DNA from: Pseudomonadota bacterium
GTDB taxonomy: Bacteria; Bdellovibrionota; UBA1018
Assembly: GCA_027485695.1 (NCBI GenBank)
Contig: JAIXQO010000001.1
Span: 248,001 to 312,000, forward strand
Length of the DNA: 64,000 nucleotides
Direction: 5' to 3'
Of this stretch, positions 1 through 7,805 are shown one piece after another. The translations under genes and the position numbers were made by a program. A model generated the notes under the pieces. That model saw only the letters and a program-made list of their open reading frames with translations, was not told the origin of the DNA and searched no databases. Position 1 is the first letter of the stretch; each line of letters starts with the position of its first letter.

Positions 1-88
1 TGCCGGTCTCGGAGACGTCGAGTTTTTTCTCGAAGTCTTTGAGAGAGTTTTTCAGGATTTGAGTAATTTCTTCCGGTCTGATTTGCAT
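1..88 (-). CDS. atpA: ATP synthase F1 subunit alpha, N-terminal fragment
   Basis: Only the first 29 codons lie in the window; the gene runs off the left edge. The start (MQIRPEEITQILKNS) is the typical beginning of the F1 alpha subunit, the non-catalytic nucleotide-binding subunit of the F1 head. It follows atpH by three bases, in the usual delta-alpha order, so it belongs to the same minus-strand operon. Nothing catalytic can be checked on so short a piece; identity rests on the N-terminus and the position. Confidence 0.85.
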   Translation of the reverse strand, partial: MQIRPEEITQILKNSLKDFEKKLDVSETG

Positions 89-91
89 AAA

Positions 92-658
92 CTAGTACAT
101 CCCTTTCCGTGTGCCTTGGGTCAGTCTTTCGCCGACTTGATTCAATTGAGCGCGCATCGAACCATCGTAAGTGACTCCGCTGACGGTCACTTTCATTCCA
201 GCCAAAAGGTCCGGATTGATTGAGGTCTTGAATACGACTCGTTTCCCCATTTTTTTCGTGAACGCTCGAGCGAGGTCTTCGAGGTCCGTGTCTTTGAGCG
301 CATCCGCGCTTTCAACTTTTCCGAGTATGGCGCCTTCGGCCTCAAGACGAACTTGAGCGAAGTCTGCGGCAATCTCTTCAAGAGAAGAAAGGCGGCCTTT
401 TTTTGCCAGAAGTGCGAAGAAGCGTCCTACGATAGCGGGCGCGTTTTGCTTCGCGATCATGTCTTCTAAAACTTTGAGTTTCTCTTCATCCGTAATAGTT
501 GGGCTCTTCAAGACGAGCCCGAATTCCTTGGACACCTCAAGCGCCGCACTCAAATACTCCATCACTTGAGAAATCGAATCTAACTCTTGCGTGGTTGCTT
601 TGGTTTCAGACGCTGCTTCGTAGAGCGCGCGGGAGTAACGATTGCCGATGATGCTCAT
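92..658 (-). CDS. atpH: ATP synthase F1 subunit delta
   Basis: 188 aa, the normal length for the delta (OSCP) subunit that ties the peripheral stalk to the top of the F1 alpha3-beta3 head. It has the family opening (NRYSRALYEAA) and the conserved C-terminal part with ILGKVESA and the closing GSMRAQLNQVGERL. The start codon overlaps the end of the b-subunit gene by four bases (ATGA), so the two are translationally coupled. atpA follows three bases downstream. The order b'-b-delta-alpha is that of deltaproteobacterial-type atp operons. Confidence 0.95.
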   Translation of the reverse strand: MSIIGNRYSRALYEAASETKATTQELDSISQVMEYLSAALEVSKEFGLVLKSPTITDEEKLKVLEDMIAKQNAPAIVGRFFALLAKKGRLSSLEEIAADFAQVRLEAEGAILGKVESADALKDTDLEDLARAFTKKMGKRVVFKTSINPDLLAGMKVTVSGVTYDGSMRAQLNQVGERLTQGTRKGMY

Positions 659-1137
659 GCTTGCGCCTCCACTTGCTTCGAAAAGTCTTTCACAATTCTG
701 GCGCGCTCATCGCCAGTCAAGCGACTGCGTAAATGGGTTTCTGCGCGAGCCAAAACTTGTTTGGAGACTTCTTTACGCAATTCTTGTTTGAACTCTTCGA
801 CGAGAGATTCGGACGTTGCGCGCGCATCGGTCACGATACCTTCGGCCGCTTTGCGCGCACTATTGATCAAAGTGATTTTCGTCGTCTCCATCTCTTTTTG
901 GAGATCTTGATAGAGATCTTTTACTTCTTGATCCAGCGAAGAGAGTTTGCGGTCGTATTCTGAATATTTTGCCTGGGCAGCTTTCAATTGGCTCTGAACT
1001 TCATCCAAATCTTTTTTGAAAGTTTGGTGGCGCTCTTTAACAAACTGAATCGTTGGTTGCTTAACGAAATAGAAAATGCCGCCTGCGAGGATCGCGAAGT
1101 TCACCGCTGGTGCTATCAGTTCACTCATGCCGGTCAT
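655..1137 (-). CDS. atpF: ATP synthase Fo subunit b
   Basis: 160 aa. A single N-terminal membrane helix (about residues 6-26, LIAPAVNFAILAGGIFYFV) is followed by a long charged coiled coil, which is the architecture of the b subunit of the peripheral stalk. It is the second of two consecutive b-type genes, so the stalk is probably a b/b' heterodimer as in photosynthetic bacteria and many deltaproteobacteria. It overlaps its neighbours by four bases on both sides. Which of the two is called b and which b' is a convention based on order. Confidence 0.9.
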   Translation of the reverse strand: MTGMSELIAPAVNFAILAGGIFYFVKQPTIQFVKERHQTFKKDLDEVQSQLKAAQAKYSEYDRKLSSLDQEVKDLYQDLQKEMETTKITLINSARKAAEGIVTDARATSESLVEEFKQELRKEVSKQVLARAETHLRSRLTGDERARIVKDFSKQVEAQA

Positions 1138-1574
1138 GACTGCCTCTTCACTAAGGTTTCGGTCAGAGCGAGTGCGAGACCTTCGACATCTGCCTCGAGG
1201 GTGCGCTTGAGTTGTTGGCTCTGTGCCTGAAGTTCGTCGACGGTTTTTTGCGTGATAGCTTTCGCTTCTGCACGCGCTTCTCCGATGAGATGGGCTTCTT
1301 GAGTTTTCAGCTCGCTCAAAAGTTTTTCGTATTCACCGCGCACCTTGTGGCGTTCGGCTTGGATTTTCTCGCGGTAGGTTGCGAATTTTTCGTTCGCCAG
1401 GCGAGTGAGTTCTTCGGCTTTTACGCGGTCTTCTTGGGTTTTCTGCAGGCGGAGCTCAACAAGCCGTTGAAAGGGCTTAAAGAACATCTGCGGAATAACC
1501 AAAAATACGACGAAAAAGACTCCAAACTGAATGAAGAAAGAGGAATCAATTCCCAGTTGTTGCAAAGCGCTCAC
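1134..1574 (-). CDS. atpF: ATP synthase Fo subunit b' (second b-type stalk subunit)
   Basis: 146 aa, with an N-terminal membrane helix (about residues 12-30, FFIQFGVFFVVFLVIPQMFF) and then an almost uninterrupted charged helix. This is the b/b' fold. It is the first gene of the visible F1-side operon; the 110 bases between it and the bactofilin gene are the likely place for a promoter, but I see no convincing -35/-10 pair. The membrane partners a and c are encoded about 31 kb away on the other side of oriC. Confidence 0.88.
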   Translation of the reverse strand: MSALQQLGIDSSFFIQFGVFFVVFLVIPQMFFKPFQRLVELRLQKTQEDRVKAEELTRLANEKFATYREKIQAERHKVRGEYEKLLSELKTQEAHLIGEARAEAKAITQKTVDELQAQSQQLKRTLEADVEGLALALTETLVKRQS

Positions 1575-1684
1575 GACGAGACTCTCCGAACGTCATTTTA
1601 GGTGTTTGAGATGAATCGGGAGTCTTTAGCTAACACGTCGTGTTTTAAGCGGTCAAGGCTGGAACAGCAGGCTTTTAGAATGTT

Positions 1685-2092
1685 TTATGAGTTTGCTGGT
1701 GGCTTTACAAAAAGGCTGCGCAAACTGGTACCCGCCTGAATCATTCGACTTGATCCTTCGAAGATCACACCCTCGTCAACTTGGAGGCTTGGCGTTGTAA
1801 TTGTTCCACGAAACAGTGCTGGGTAGTGAATTTCCACTCGGTGCCGGGCTTTTACCGTAGCGTGGACTTCGCCGCTAATGATGACGATCCCTGCATCGAT
1901 TTCACCTTCGACAAAAGCGCCTTCACCGATAATCAGGATGTCTGGTGTATAGATTTGACCGCGAAAAGAACCACCAATTCGAAGGCTCCCGTGGAACGTG
2001 AGCTTTCCTTCGAACTCGCATCCCGCGTCGAGCACTCCGTTAATGAGAGGGAGCGAGACCGGAGAGCTCAGGAGGTTCTTTTTGAGTTTCAT
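1685..2092 (-). CDS. bactofilin
   Basis: 135 aa bactofilin: a short N-terminal tail, then the right-handed beta-helix core (about residues 20-115) seen as repeats with glycine and hydrophobic spacing (ECEGKLTFHG-type strands: GKLTFHGSLRIGGSFRGQI, GEGAFVEGEIDAG, GEVHATVKAR). Bactofilins form cytoskeletal filaments without nucleotide. The start overlaps the parB stop by four bases (ATGA), so it is coupled to parAB. In Myxococcus, bactofilins scaffold the ParAB-parS machinery, and a similar link is plausible here (inference). Length and fold signature are clear; the exact cellular role is not. Confidence 0.9.
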   Translation of the reverse strand: MKLKKNLLSSPVSLPLINGVLDAGCEFEGKLTFHGSLRIGGSFRGQIYTPDILIIGEGAFVEGEIDAGIVIISGEVHATVKARHRVEIHYPALFRGTITTPSLQVDEGVIFEGSSRMIQAGTSLRSLFVKPPANS

Positions 2093-3084
2093 GCTCTTTT
2101 AGTGTGCAGAACCTCGAGCAAACGTTCAAGCTCTGCGCGATCGGAGTAATGTAAAACTAGCTTACCGCGTCGATCATTACCTTTGATCTCGACCTTTGCA
2201 CCAAGAGAACGGATCAATTCTTGGGTTAGGTTAAAGAGTCGGCTCTTGACCGGACTCATGGCCGTAGCGGCGCTTACCGGTGCTGGATTTGCGACCTGTG
2301 CTGCGGTGGCGCCTTTTTTTAATTGTTCCACGAGCGTTTCGGTTGCCCGGACACTCAGTTTGTCTTCGACGATTTTCTTACGCGCGAGGAGACGCGAATC
2401 CTGGTCTTCAAGAGAAAGGAGCGCCTTGCCATGTCCGTAACTCAAAACTCGTTTTTTCAAGTCGTCGATGATTGCCTCAGGGAGGCGAAGTAAGCGCATA
2501 AAGTTCGCAACCGTGGAACGTTCTTTACCCACGCGCTCCGACACTTCTTCTTGTGTGAGGTGGAATTCTTCCATCAACTGAAGGTAAGCGAGCGCTTCAT
2601 CGATACAGTTGAGATTTTGGCGTTGGATGTTTTCAATGAGCGCAAGCTCCAGAGCTTCGCGATCCGTTGATTTACGAATCAAGATCGGAACTTGCTTTAA
2701 ACCCGCCAATTTTGCGGCACGAAGGCGACGCTCGCCCGCAATGAGTTGATACCCGTAGGGGCCCTTTCGAACGACGAGTGGTTGGAGAATTCCGTTGGAG
2801 CGAATCGATTGAGCGAGTTCTTCCAGGGCTGTGTCGTCGAAATCGCGGCGTGGTTGGTATTGGTTGGCAACAATTTCATCCAAGGTCGCAAAACCCACTC
2901 CCGGAATACGATCTTTATTACTGATTTCCGGTGAACCCGCCAGCACTGCGCCGGTACCAGAGTTTGCATGGACCACCTGGGAAACAGATGCTTGTGGAGC
3001 GACTGTTTCGACAGGCGCAGCAGGTGGAGGCACCTGAGGAAGAAGTGACGACAGACCTTTACCCAACACAGTTTTTTGAGCCAT
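2089..3084 (-). CDS. parB: chromosome-partitioning protein ParB
   Basis: 331 aa. A proline- and alanine-rich N-terminal tail (about residues 1-65) leads into the ParB/Srx nuclease-like CTP-binding domain with DALEELAQSI-type helix and the GERRLRAAKLAG motif (around residue 118), the IENIQRQNLN segment, a helix-turn-helix that reads parS (EEVSERVGKERSTVANFMRLL) and a C-terminal dimerisation domain. It loads on parS and forms the partition complex moved by ParA. parA lies 15 bases upstream and two matching parS sites lie 1.0-1.2 kb upstream. It is one operon with parA and the bactofilin gene. Confidence 0.96.
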   Translation of the reverse strand: MAQKTVLGKGLSSLLPQVPPPAAPVETVAPQASVSQVVHANSGTGAVLAGSPEISNKDRIPGVGFATLDEIVANQYQPRRDFDDTALEELAQSIRSNGILQPLVVRKGPYGYQLIAGERRLRAAKLAGLKQVPILIRKSTDREALELALIENIQRQNLNCIDEALAYLQLMEEFHLTQEEVSERVGKERSTVANFMRLLRLPEAIIDDLKKRVLSYGHGKALLSLEDQDSRLLARKKIVEDKLSVRATETLVEQLKKGATAAQVANPAPVSAATAMSPVKSRLFNLTQELIRSLGAKVEIKGNDRRGKLVLHYSDRAELERLLEVLHTKRA

Positions 3085-3099
3085 TGAATCTGATCCTTA

Positions 3100-3948
3100 T
3101 TAACCGAGAGAAAGTGGAGCTGAGTCCGAAGGTTTTGCCGTCTCTGATTGAGTGAGTGAGCGGTGCTCTTGACTGTATTTTGGGTTTCTCGCCAAAAACT
3201 CTTTTGCTAAGGCGAGGTACGCCGTACAACCTTTTGAGTTTACATCATAGAGTACAATCGGTTTGCCAAAACTTGTACACTCACTTAATTTAATGTTGCG
3301 CGGAATAATCGATTCGTAGACCAAGTCTTTAAAATGGGTGCGCACCTCATTCACTACCTGGTTAGAAAGATTCGTTTTTCCATCATACATCGTGAGAAGA
3401 ATGCCCTCTTCTTTGAGAACCGGGTTTGTACTCATACGGATGAGCGACACCGTGTGCATGAGCTGGGACAAACCTTCGAGCGCAAAATACTCACACTGGA
3501 GAGGGACTAAGAAACTATCTGCTGCAGTCAATGCGTTCACCGTCAAGAGCCCGAGCGAAGGAGGACAGTCGATCAAGATGAAATCGAATTCGTCCTTCAC
3601 TTCTTGAAGGGCAGCCTTGAGTTTATTCTCTCGCGCGAATGCGGATACCAACTCGATCTCAGCTCCTGTGAGATCCGAGTTCGAAGGACAAACGTAGAGT
3701 CCATCTACCTCGGTCGAATGAAGAGTCTCCGAGACTTTTGCCTCACCGATCAACGCATGATACGCGTTCGGTTTCGAGTTCACTGTCTCTCGATCAACGC
3801 CTAACGCAGAAGACGCGTTACCTTGCGGATCAAAGTCGAGAACCAAAATCTTGCGGTCTGCGAGGGCAAGGGACGCCGCTAGGTTTACGGTCGTCGTTGT
3901 TTTGCCGACCCCACCCTTTTGATTAATAAGCGCTACGATTTTTCCCAT
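3100..3948 (-). CDS. parA: chromosome-partitioning ATPase ParA (Soj)
   Basis: 282 aa ParA/MinD-type ATPase with the deviant Walker A motif KGGVGKTTTT at residues 11-20 and a Walker B-like stretch ending in LIDCPPSLG. ParA dimers bind nucleoid DNA and pull the ParB-parS complex. There is no N-terminal DNA-binding extension, so it is a chromosomal (Soj-like) type rather than a plasmid type with an autorepressor domain. A good ribosome-binding site (AAGAAGGTG) precedes the ATG. A strong stem-loop sits 25 bases upstream of the start. The C-terminal 30 residues are polar and probably disordered. Confidence 0.96.
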   Translation of the reverse strand: MGKIVALINQKGGVGKTTTTVNLAASLALADRKILVLDFDPQGNASSALGVDRETVNSKPNAYHALIGEAKVSETLHSTEVDGLYVCPSNSDLTGAEIELVSAFARENKLKAALQEVKDEFDFILIDCPPSLGLLTVNALTAADSFLVPLQCEYFALEGLSQLMHTVSLIRMSTNPVLKEEGILLTMYDGKTNLSNQVVNEVRTHFKDLVYESIIPRNIKLSECTSFGKPIVLYDVNSKGCTAYLALAKEFLARNPKYSQEHRSLTQSETAKPSDSAPLSLG

Positions 3949-3972
3949 CCTAGAGCACCTTCTTGAATATAG

Positions 3973-4001
3973 AAGAGGCGCCCATACCGTGGGCGCCTCT
4001 T
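3973..4001. other. 12-bp perfect stem-loop upstream of parA
   Basis: The arms AAGAGGCGCCCA and TGGGCGCCTCTT pair perfectly around a five-base loop. It lies between the rsmG stop and the parA ribosome-binding site. Read on the minus strand it is not followed by a clear T tract, so it is not a textbook intrinsic terminator. It may be a partial terminator between the mnmG-rsmG and parAB units, or a structured parA leader that protects the mRNA. Confidence 0.5.
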
Positions 4002-4122
4002 AGCCTGATTGTGGTTTGTGGTTGGTCAGGTGTACTGCGTAACAAAGACTAAAGCCTCTTTATAAAAAGGTTAGCAGTCCACACTGAGTACGCAATGTTT
4101 TTTTGAATAATCTAACGAATTT

Positions 4123-4809
4123 TTATGTTCCACGTAGAACATTTGCTGCTTTTCGCTCGAGATGAATAATCACGCGCTGCTTTCGTTCACTTCCGACTTC
4201 GTATCGGTACTCACCCATCACAAGAAGCGGTGTTTTTTTCTTCGTGAGAACAGAAAATTTCTTCCATTCCTCTTCCCAGCCCGGGCCTTTCATCAGAATG
4301 AGTTTGTTCCACGTAGAACATTTACTAATCCAGGAATAGATTTTCTCGACTGAACCCACTGCACGTGCAGAAATTTGATCAGTTTTACCACCAGCGGATA
4401 ACCATTCTTCTGCACGGATATTCACCACCTGCGAACCATCGACTGGATAATCATTGATGAGTCGCTGAAGAAACTCCGCCTTACGCTTTTCAGAATCACA
4501 GAGTATCCAAGGTCTTTTGAATATCATTTGGTGAAGCAAACCAGGAACCCCACCACCTGAGCCCAAATCCATCACTTTTTGGGCTAAAAACCCGCTTTTT
4601 TCTAGGTGAAGTACATCCAGTACGTGTCCATCATGAAAAGAAACCGGATCAATGAGACGGCTCAAGTTCTGAATTTCATTCTCGCGGACAAATTCGCGGT
4701 AGAAATTCAGGAGCCCCTGCTCCTGCTCTGCCGTTGAAGAACGACCCAGTATTTCTAAAAAACTCACCTGAAATGAGCGAAGAACTAGACTCTCAAGGGC
4801 TGCACTCAT
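4123..4809 (-). CDS. rsmG: 16S rRNA (guanine-527-N7)-methyltransferase RsmG (GidB)
   Basis: 228 aa from the ATG at 4809; a GTG two codons upstream overlapping the mnmG stop is an alternative. RsmG methylates N7 of G527 in 16S rRNA with S-adenosylmethionine. The SAM-binding motif VMDLGSGGGVPGLL is present, preceded by the family segment with LSRLIDPVSFHDGHVLDVL. It directly follows mnmG (gidA), the classic gidA-gidB pair near the origin. Two parS sites are embedded in its sequence, one in the last codons. Confidence 0.94.
   Translation of the reverse strand: MSAALESLVLRSFQVSFLEILGRSSTAEQEQGLLNFYREFVRENEIQNLSRLIDPVSFHDGHVLDVLHLEKSGFLAQKVMDLGSGGGVPGLLHQMIFKRPWILCDSEKRKAEFLQRLINDYPVDGSQVVNIRAEEWLSAGGKTDQISARAVGSVEKIYSWISKCSTWNKLILMKGPGWEEEWKKFSVLTKKKTPLLVMGEYRYEVGSERKQRVIIHLERKAANVLRGT
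4126..4141. other. parS: parS site 1
   Basis: TGTTCCACGTAGAACA matches the bacterial chromosomal parS consensus TGTTTCACGTGAAACA at 13 of 16 positions and is an almost perfect palindrome. An identical copy lies 179 bases away, and the parAB genes are next door. It overlaps the last five sense codons of rsmG (reading VLRGT), ending right at the stop codon. ParB would load here and spread. Confidence 0.85.
4305..4320. other. parS: parS site 2
   Basis: Same 16 bases as site 1 (TGTTCCACGTAGAACA), in the same orientation, entirely inside the rsmG coding region and read there in a different frame (CSTWN). A perfectly repeated 16-mer in two coding frames is not explained by the protein sequence, which supports selection for ParB binding. 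Confidence 0.85.
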
Positions 4810-4814
4810 GACCA

Positions 4815-6704
4815 CTACGCCCGATCTTGCATTTTCATGTAAATGACCACATTTGCAACTGCCGCCGGCGTCATACCGGTCATTCGACTCATTTGGCCCA
4901 CGGTTTCAGGACGGGTGACTCGCAAACGACTCTTAATTTCTGTGGAGAGCCCCGGAACCTGATCAAAATCAAATCCTGCCGGGAATTTGAGAGCCTCGCT
5001 TTTCTTCACACCCTCAAAAAGGTCCTGGTCGCGACGGATATACCCATCGTACTTCACCTGAATCTCAGACTCTTCCCAACCCAGTTCATTCTCTGCTTCT
5101 TCGGGCGAAACCCAGCCTAAATCCCGCAAAACCGCGAGATTCACCTCAGGGCGTTTCAAAAACTGCACCCCATCTACCCGATCACGCAACACAGGGTTAC
5201 CCCGCTCTGACAACCAAGCCGAAACCTTCTCATCAGATGGATAAAGATAGAACGTTCGCAGAGATTCATTCACCTTTGAGATCGCCGACATCTTTTTCTC
5301 AAAAAGTGCGTAGTCCGAATCATTCAATAAGCCAATTCGATGCCCCATCGATGCGAGGCGAACATCCGCATTATCTTCGCGAAGGTGAAGACGATTCTCC
5401 GCCCGAGACGTAAACATCCGGTAAGGCTCGTCCGCACCTTTCAATATCAGGTCGTCCACCAGTACGCCGATATACCCTTCGGTACGATCTAGAACAAAAG
5501 GATCTTGCTCTAAACATTTCAACGCCGCATTGATCCCTGCCACTAAGCCTTGAGCGCCGGCCTCTTCGTAACCGCTCGTACCGTTTACTTGTCCCGCGAA
5601 ATAGAGACCTTCGCAGTCCTTAGACTCAAGCGTCGCTTTTAAAACTCGAGCATCAATCGCATCGTATTCAACGGCATAACCAAAACGGATAAACTCAGCC
5701 GATTCCAAACCAACGATACTTCGGACAAACTTTTCCTGAACATCCCGCGGAAGGCTCGTCGAAATCCCATTTACATAGATTTCATCCACTCCATGCCCTT
5801 CCGGCTCAAGATAGAGTTGGTGGCGATCTTTATCGCTAAACTTTTTAACTTTATCTTCGATCGATGGGCAATACCGCGGCCCTAAACCCTGGATCATCCC
5901 GGTGAACATCGGGCTTCGATTGAAGTTTTCTTCAATAATTTCATGGGTTTGCTTATTAGTATAAGTAATAAAGCAGTCCATCTGTTCGAGGTAAGGAAAG
6001 CGTTCTAGACGCTGATAAAACGAAAATGGGATAGGTTTCTCGTCCCCGCCTTGGCGCTCTAACTGCTTGTAATTAATGGAGTTTTTATGGAGTCGAGGTG
6101 GAGTGCCGGTCTTCAGTCTTTTAAGTTTAATCCCCAATTGTTCAATAGAATCGCTGAGTTGATTAGAAGATTGATCCCCTGCCCGTCCACCTGCTTCGGT
6201 ATCAAAACCGGTAAACATCAACGCCCGCATAAAAGTACCGGAAGTGATCACGACGGATCGAGCCAAAATCTCAGAGCCGTTGCCTAAACGAACGCCCGAA
6301 ATTCTCGTGCGTCCATTCTCATTTTTCCAGACGAGCGATGAAACCTCAGCTTCGAGCCGATTCAAATGAGGAATAGAACTCAGCGTTTTTTGGGCATTTT
6401 CAGAATAAACTCGTTTATCACACTGAGCGCGTGAACTACGTACGGCGGGGCCTTTGCTCGTATTCAAACGGCGAAACTGAATGCCCGATTGATCGGTCAA
6501 ACGTCCCATCACTCCGCCCAATGCATCGATCTCTTTGACGAGCTGTCCTTTTGCTAAGCCACCCATGGCAGGGTTACAGGACATAAATCCAACGCGAGAC
6601 AGACTGAGTGTGACTAACGTCGTCTGTAAACCCATACGGGCTGCGGCATGGGCAGCCTCAATTCCGGCGTGCCCTCCACCAATCACTAAAACATCGCATT
6701 GCAT
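4815..6704 (-). CDS. mnmG: tRNA uridine-5-carboxymethylaminomethyl synthesis enzyme MnmG (GidA)
   Basis: 629 aa from the ATG at 6704 (MQCDVLVIGGGHAGIEAA); a TTG six codons upstream is possible but has no better ribosome-binding site. It is an FAD-binding protein that, with MnmE, modifies the wobble uridine of certain tRNAs. Visible signatures are the dinucleotide-binding GGGHAG at the very N-terminus, SCNPAMGGLAKGQLVKEIDALGG (two short halves of the MnmG signature), TGTPPRL and GYEEAGAQGL. The length is normal. It shares a transcription unit with rsmG; its partner mnmE is also in this window. Confidence 0.96.
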   Translation of the reverse strand: MQCDVLVIGGGHAGIEAAHAAARMGLQTTLVTLSLSRVGFMSCNPAMGGLAKGQLVKEIDALGGVMGRLTDQSGIQFRRLNTSKGPAVRSSRAQCDKRVYSENAQKTLSSIPHLNRLEAEVSSLVWKNENGRTRISGVRLGNGSEILARSVVITSGTFMRALMFTGFDTEAGGRAGDQSSNQLSDSIEQLGIKLKRLKTGTPPRLHKNSINYKQLERQGGDEKPIPFSFYQRLERFPYLEQMDCFITYTNKQTHEIIEENFNRSPMFTGMIQGLGPRYCPSIEDKVKKFSDKDRHQLYLEPEGHGVDEIYVNGISTSLPRDVQEKFVRSIVGLESAEFIRFGYAVEYDAIDARVLKATLESKDCEGLYFAGQVNGTSGYEEAGAQGLVAGINAALKCLEQDPFVLDRTEGYIGVLVDDLILKGADEPYRMFTSRAENRLHLREDNADVRLASMGHRIGLLNDSDYALFEKKMSAISKVNESLRTFYLYPSDEKVSAWLSERGNPVLRDRVDGVQFLKRPEVNLAVLRDLGWVSPEEAENELGWEESEIQVKYDGYIRRDQDLFEGVKKSEALKFPAGFDFDQVPGLSTEIKSRLRVTRPETVGQMSRMTGMTPAAVANVVIYMKMQDRA

Positions 6705-6763
6705 GATGCGTTTAGTTAGCAAAGGACTGCAAATTGCTCAAGCTGAATCACGAACTAAACCAG

Positions 6764-7714
6764 TCAATTACTGTCCCAAATCAGTCCAGCTCCCAAAGAA
6801 ACCTCATATCCGGAATACTGCCTCGGTTGTGAACCAAAGAACGTCGAAGACTTCTGATGTTTCGTGACATAGAGGCCAACCGACGTCGACGTCCCCATAC
6901 GGCCCTCAAAACCCAAGCGTGAGAGGAAACCAAACACCTCCGCTCCATACCGCCCACCAAATTCCACAGATAGGAACGGACGAAATCGATCCCAAGCCCA
7001 AGGCTCACTCGAGAGCGCCCAGAGGTGCACCAGTGTCAACTGCACGTTCGGAGGCTTAAATGACTGCGCTGGGATGCCGCTCTTGCCCATCCCAAGATGA
7101 GTCCCGACCTCGAACCCTAACTCGCGCGTTCGATTGCGATAGGCCTCAACCAGCCGATAACTCACGCCCAAGCCCTGAGTTCGTGAAGAAAAATCCGGCG
7201 CATCAAACCAACGCATAAACACACGATGTGAAAGAACAGGCGGATACTCGTAGTTCACGATTCGCCCAAGATTCTTGTCATCGATCACTTCAATAGGATC
7301 TTCGGAATCATACTGGCGCAAAATCAACGTCCCGTAAGTCGAAACGTCGATCACGGATACTGAAAGAATCATCCGCTCGGGCGAATATTCGAGCCCTAAA
7401 TCGATCCACCTCTCAGGCGCTTGTTTTGTGATCGTCCGATCACGAATCGCTACTCCTGCTCGTAAAAACCGCTCTTCAACCTTGGATTTGAGAATCGATT
7501 GAAAGGATTTGGGAATATTCGGAGAAAGTTCGATTCTCCGGATAGAATTCGCCTCACGAAGACGAAGCTCACCTTTCTTGGCGTCCACCCCCGCTCGATC
7601 CACCAACCCATCCAATACACGATCAAACGACCGTTCAGGCGGCGCTGCATAACTATTTCCAACCAGCGCTACCAAGAGGAGAGAGATCAAACAATGATTC
7701 ACCTTTCCACTCAA
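6764..7714 (-). CDS. exported protein of unknown function
   Basis: 316 aa by the longest reading, starting at a TTG; a GTG four codons in or a TTG at codon 9 are also possible, and no strong ribosome-binding site decides. The N-terminus is a signal peptide (hydrophobic ISLLLVALVG, cleavage near NSYA-AP). The C-terminal half is rich in aromatic residues and glycine with alternating polarity (YRLVEAYRNRTRELGFEVG, RPFLSVEFGGRYG, GYEVSLGAGLIWD at the end), which suggests an outer-membrane beta-barrel, but I recognise no family. It ends 59 bases before the mnmG start and could be cotranscribed with it. Divergent from the aldehyde dehydrogenase gene. Confidence 0.7.
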   Translation of the reverse strand: MSGKVNHCLISLLLVALVGNSYAAPPERSFDRVLDGLVDRAGVDAKKGELRLREANSIRRIELSPNIPKSFQSILKSKVEERFLRAGVAIRDRTITKQAPERWIDLGLEYSPERMILSVSVIDVSTYGTLILRQYDSEDPIEVIDDKNLGRIVNYEYPPVLSHRVFMRWFDAPDFSSRTQGLGVSYRLVEAYRNRTRELGFEVGTHLGMGKSGIPAQSFKPPNVQLTLVHLWALSSEPWAWDRFRPFLSVEFGGRYGAEVFGFLSRLGFEGRMGTSTSVGLYVTKHQKSSTFFGSQPRQYSGYEVSLGAGLIWDSN

Positions 7715-7805
7715 ACGCTAACGCAGAGGTTCCGAAAGCGTCAAAGAATTTGCTCAACTGCTCGCAACTGGACACGGCATTCCGATCCTTACTACACTCA
7801 GAGAA

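Noticed and set aside
1805-1818. TGTTCCACGAAACA inside the bactofilin gene, resembling parS
   Set aside because: It is two bases short of the 16-base site and not palindromic, so ParB binding is unlikely.
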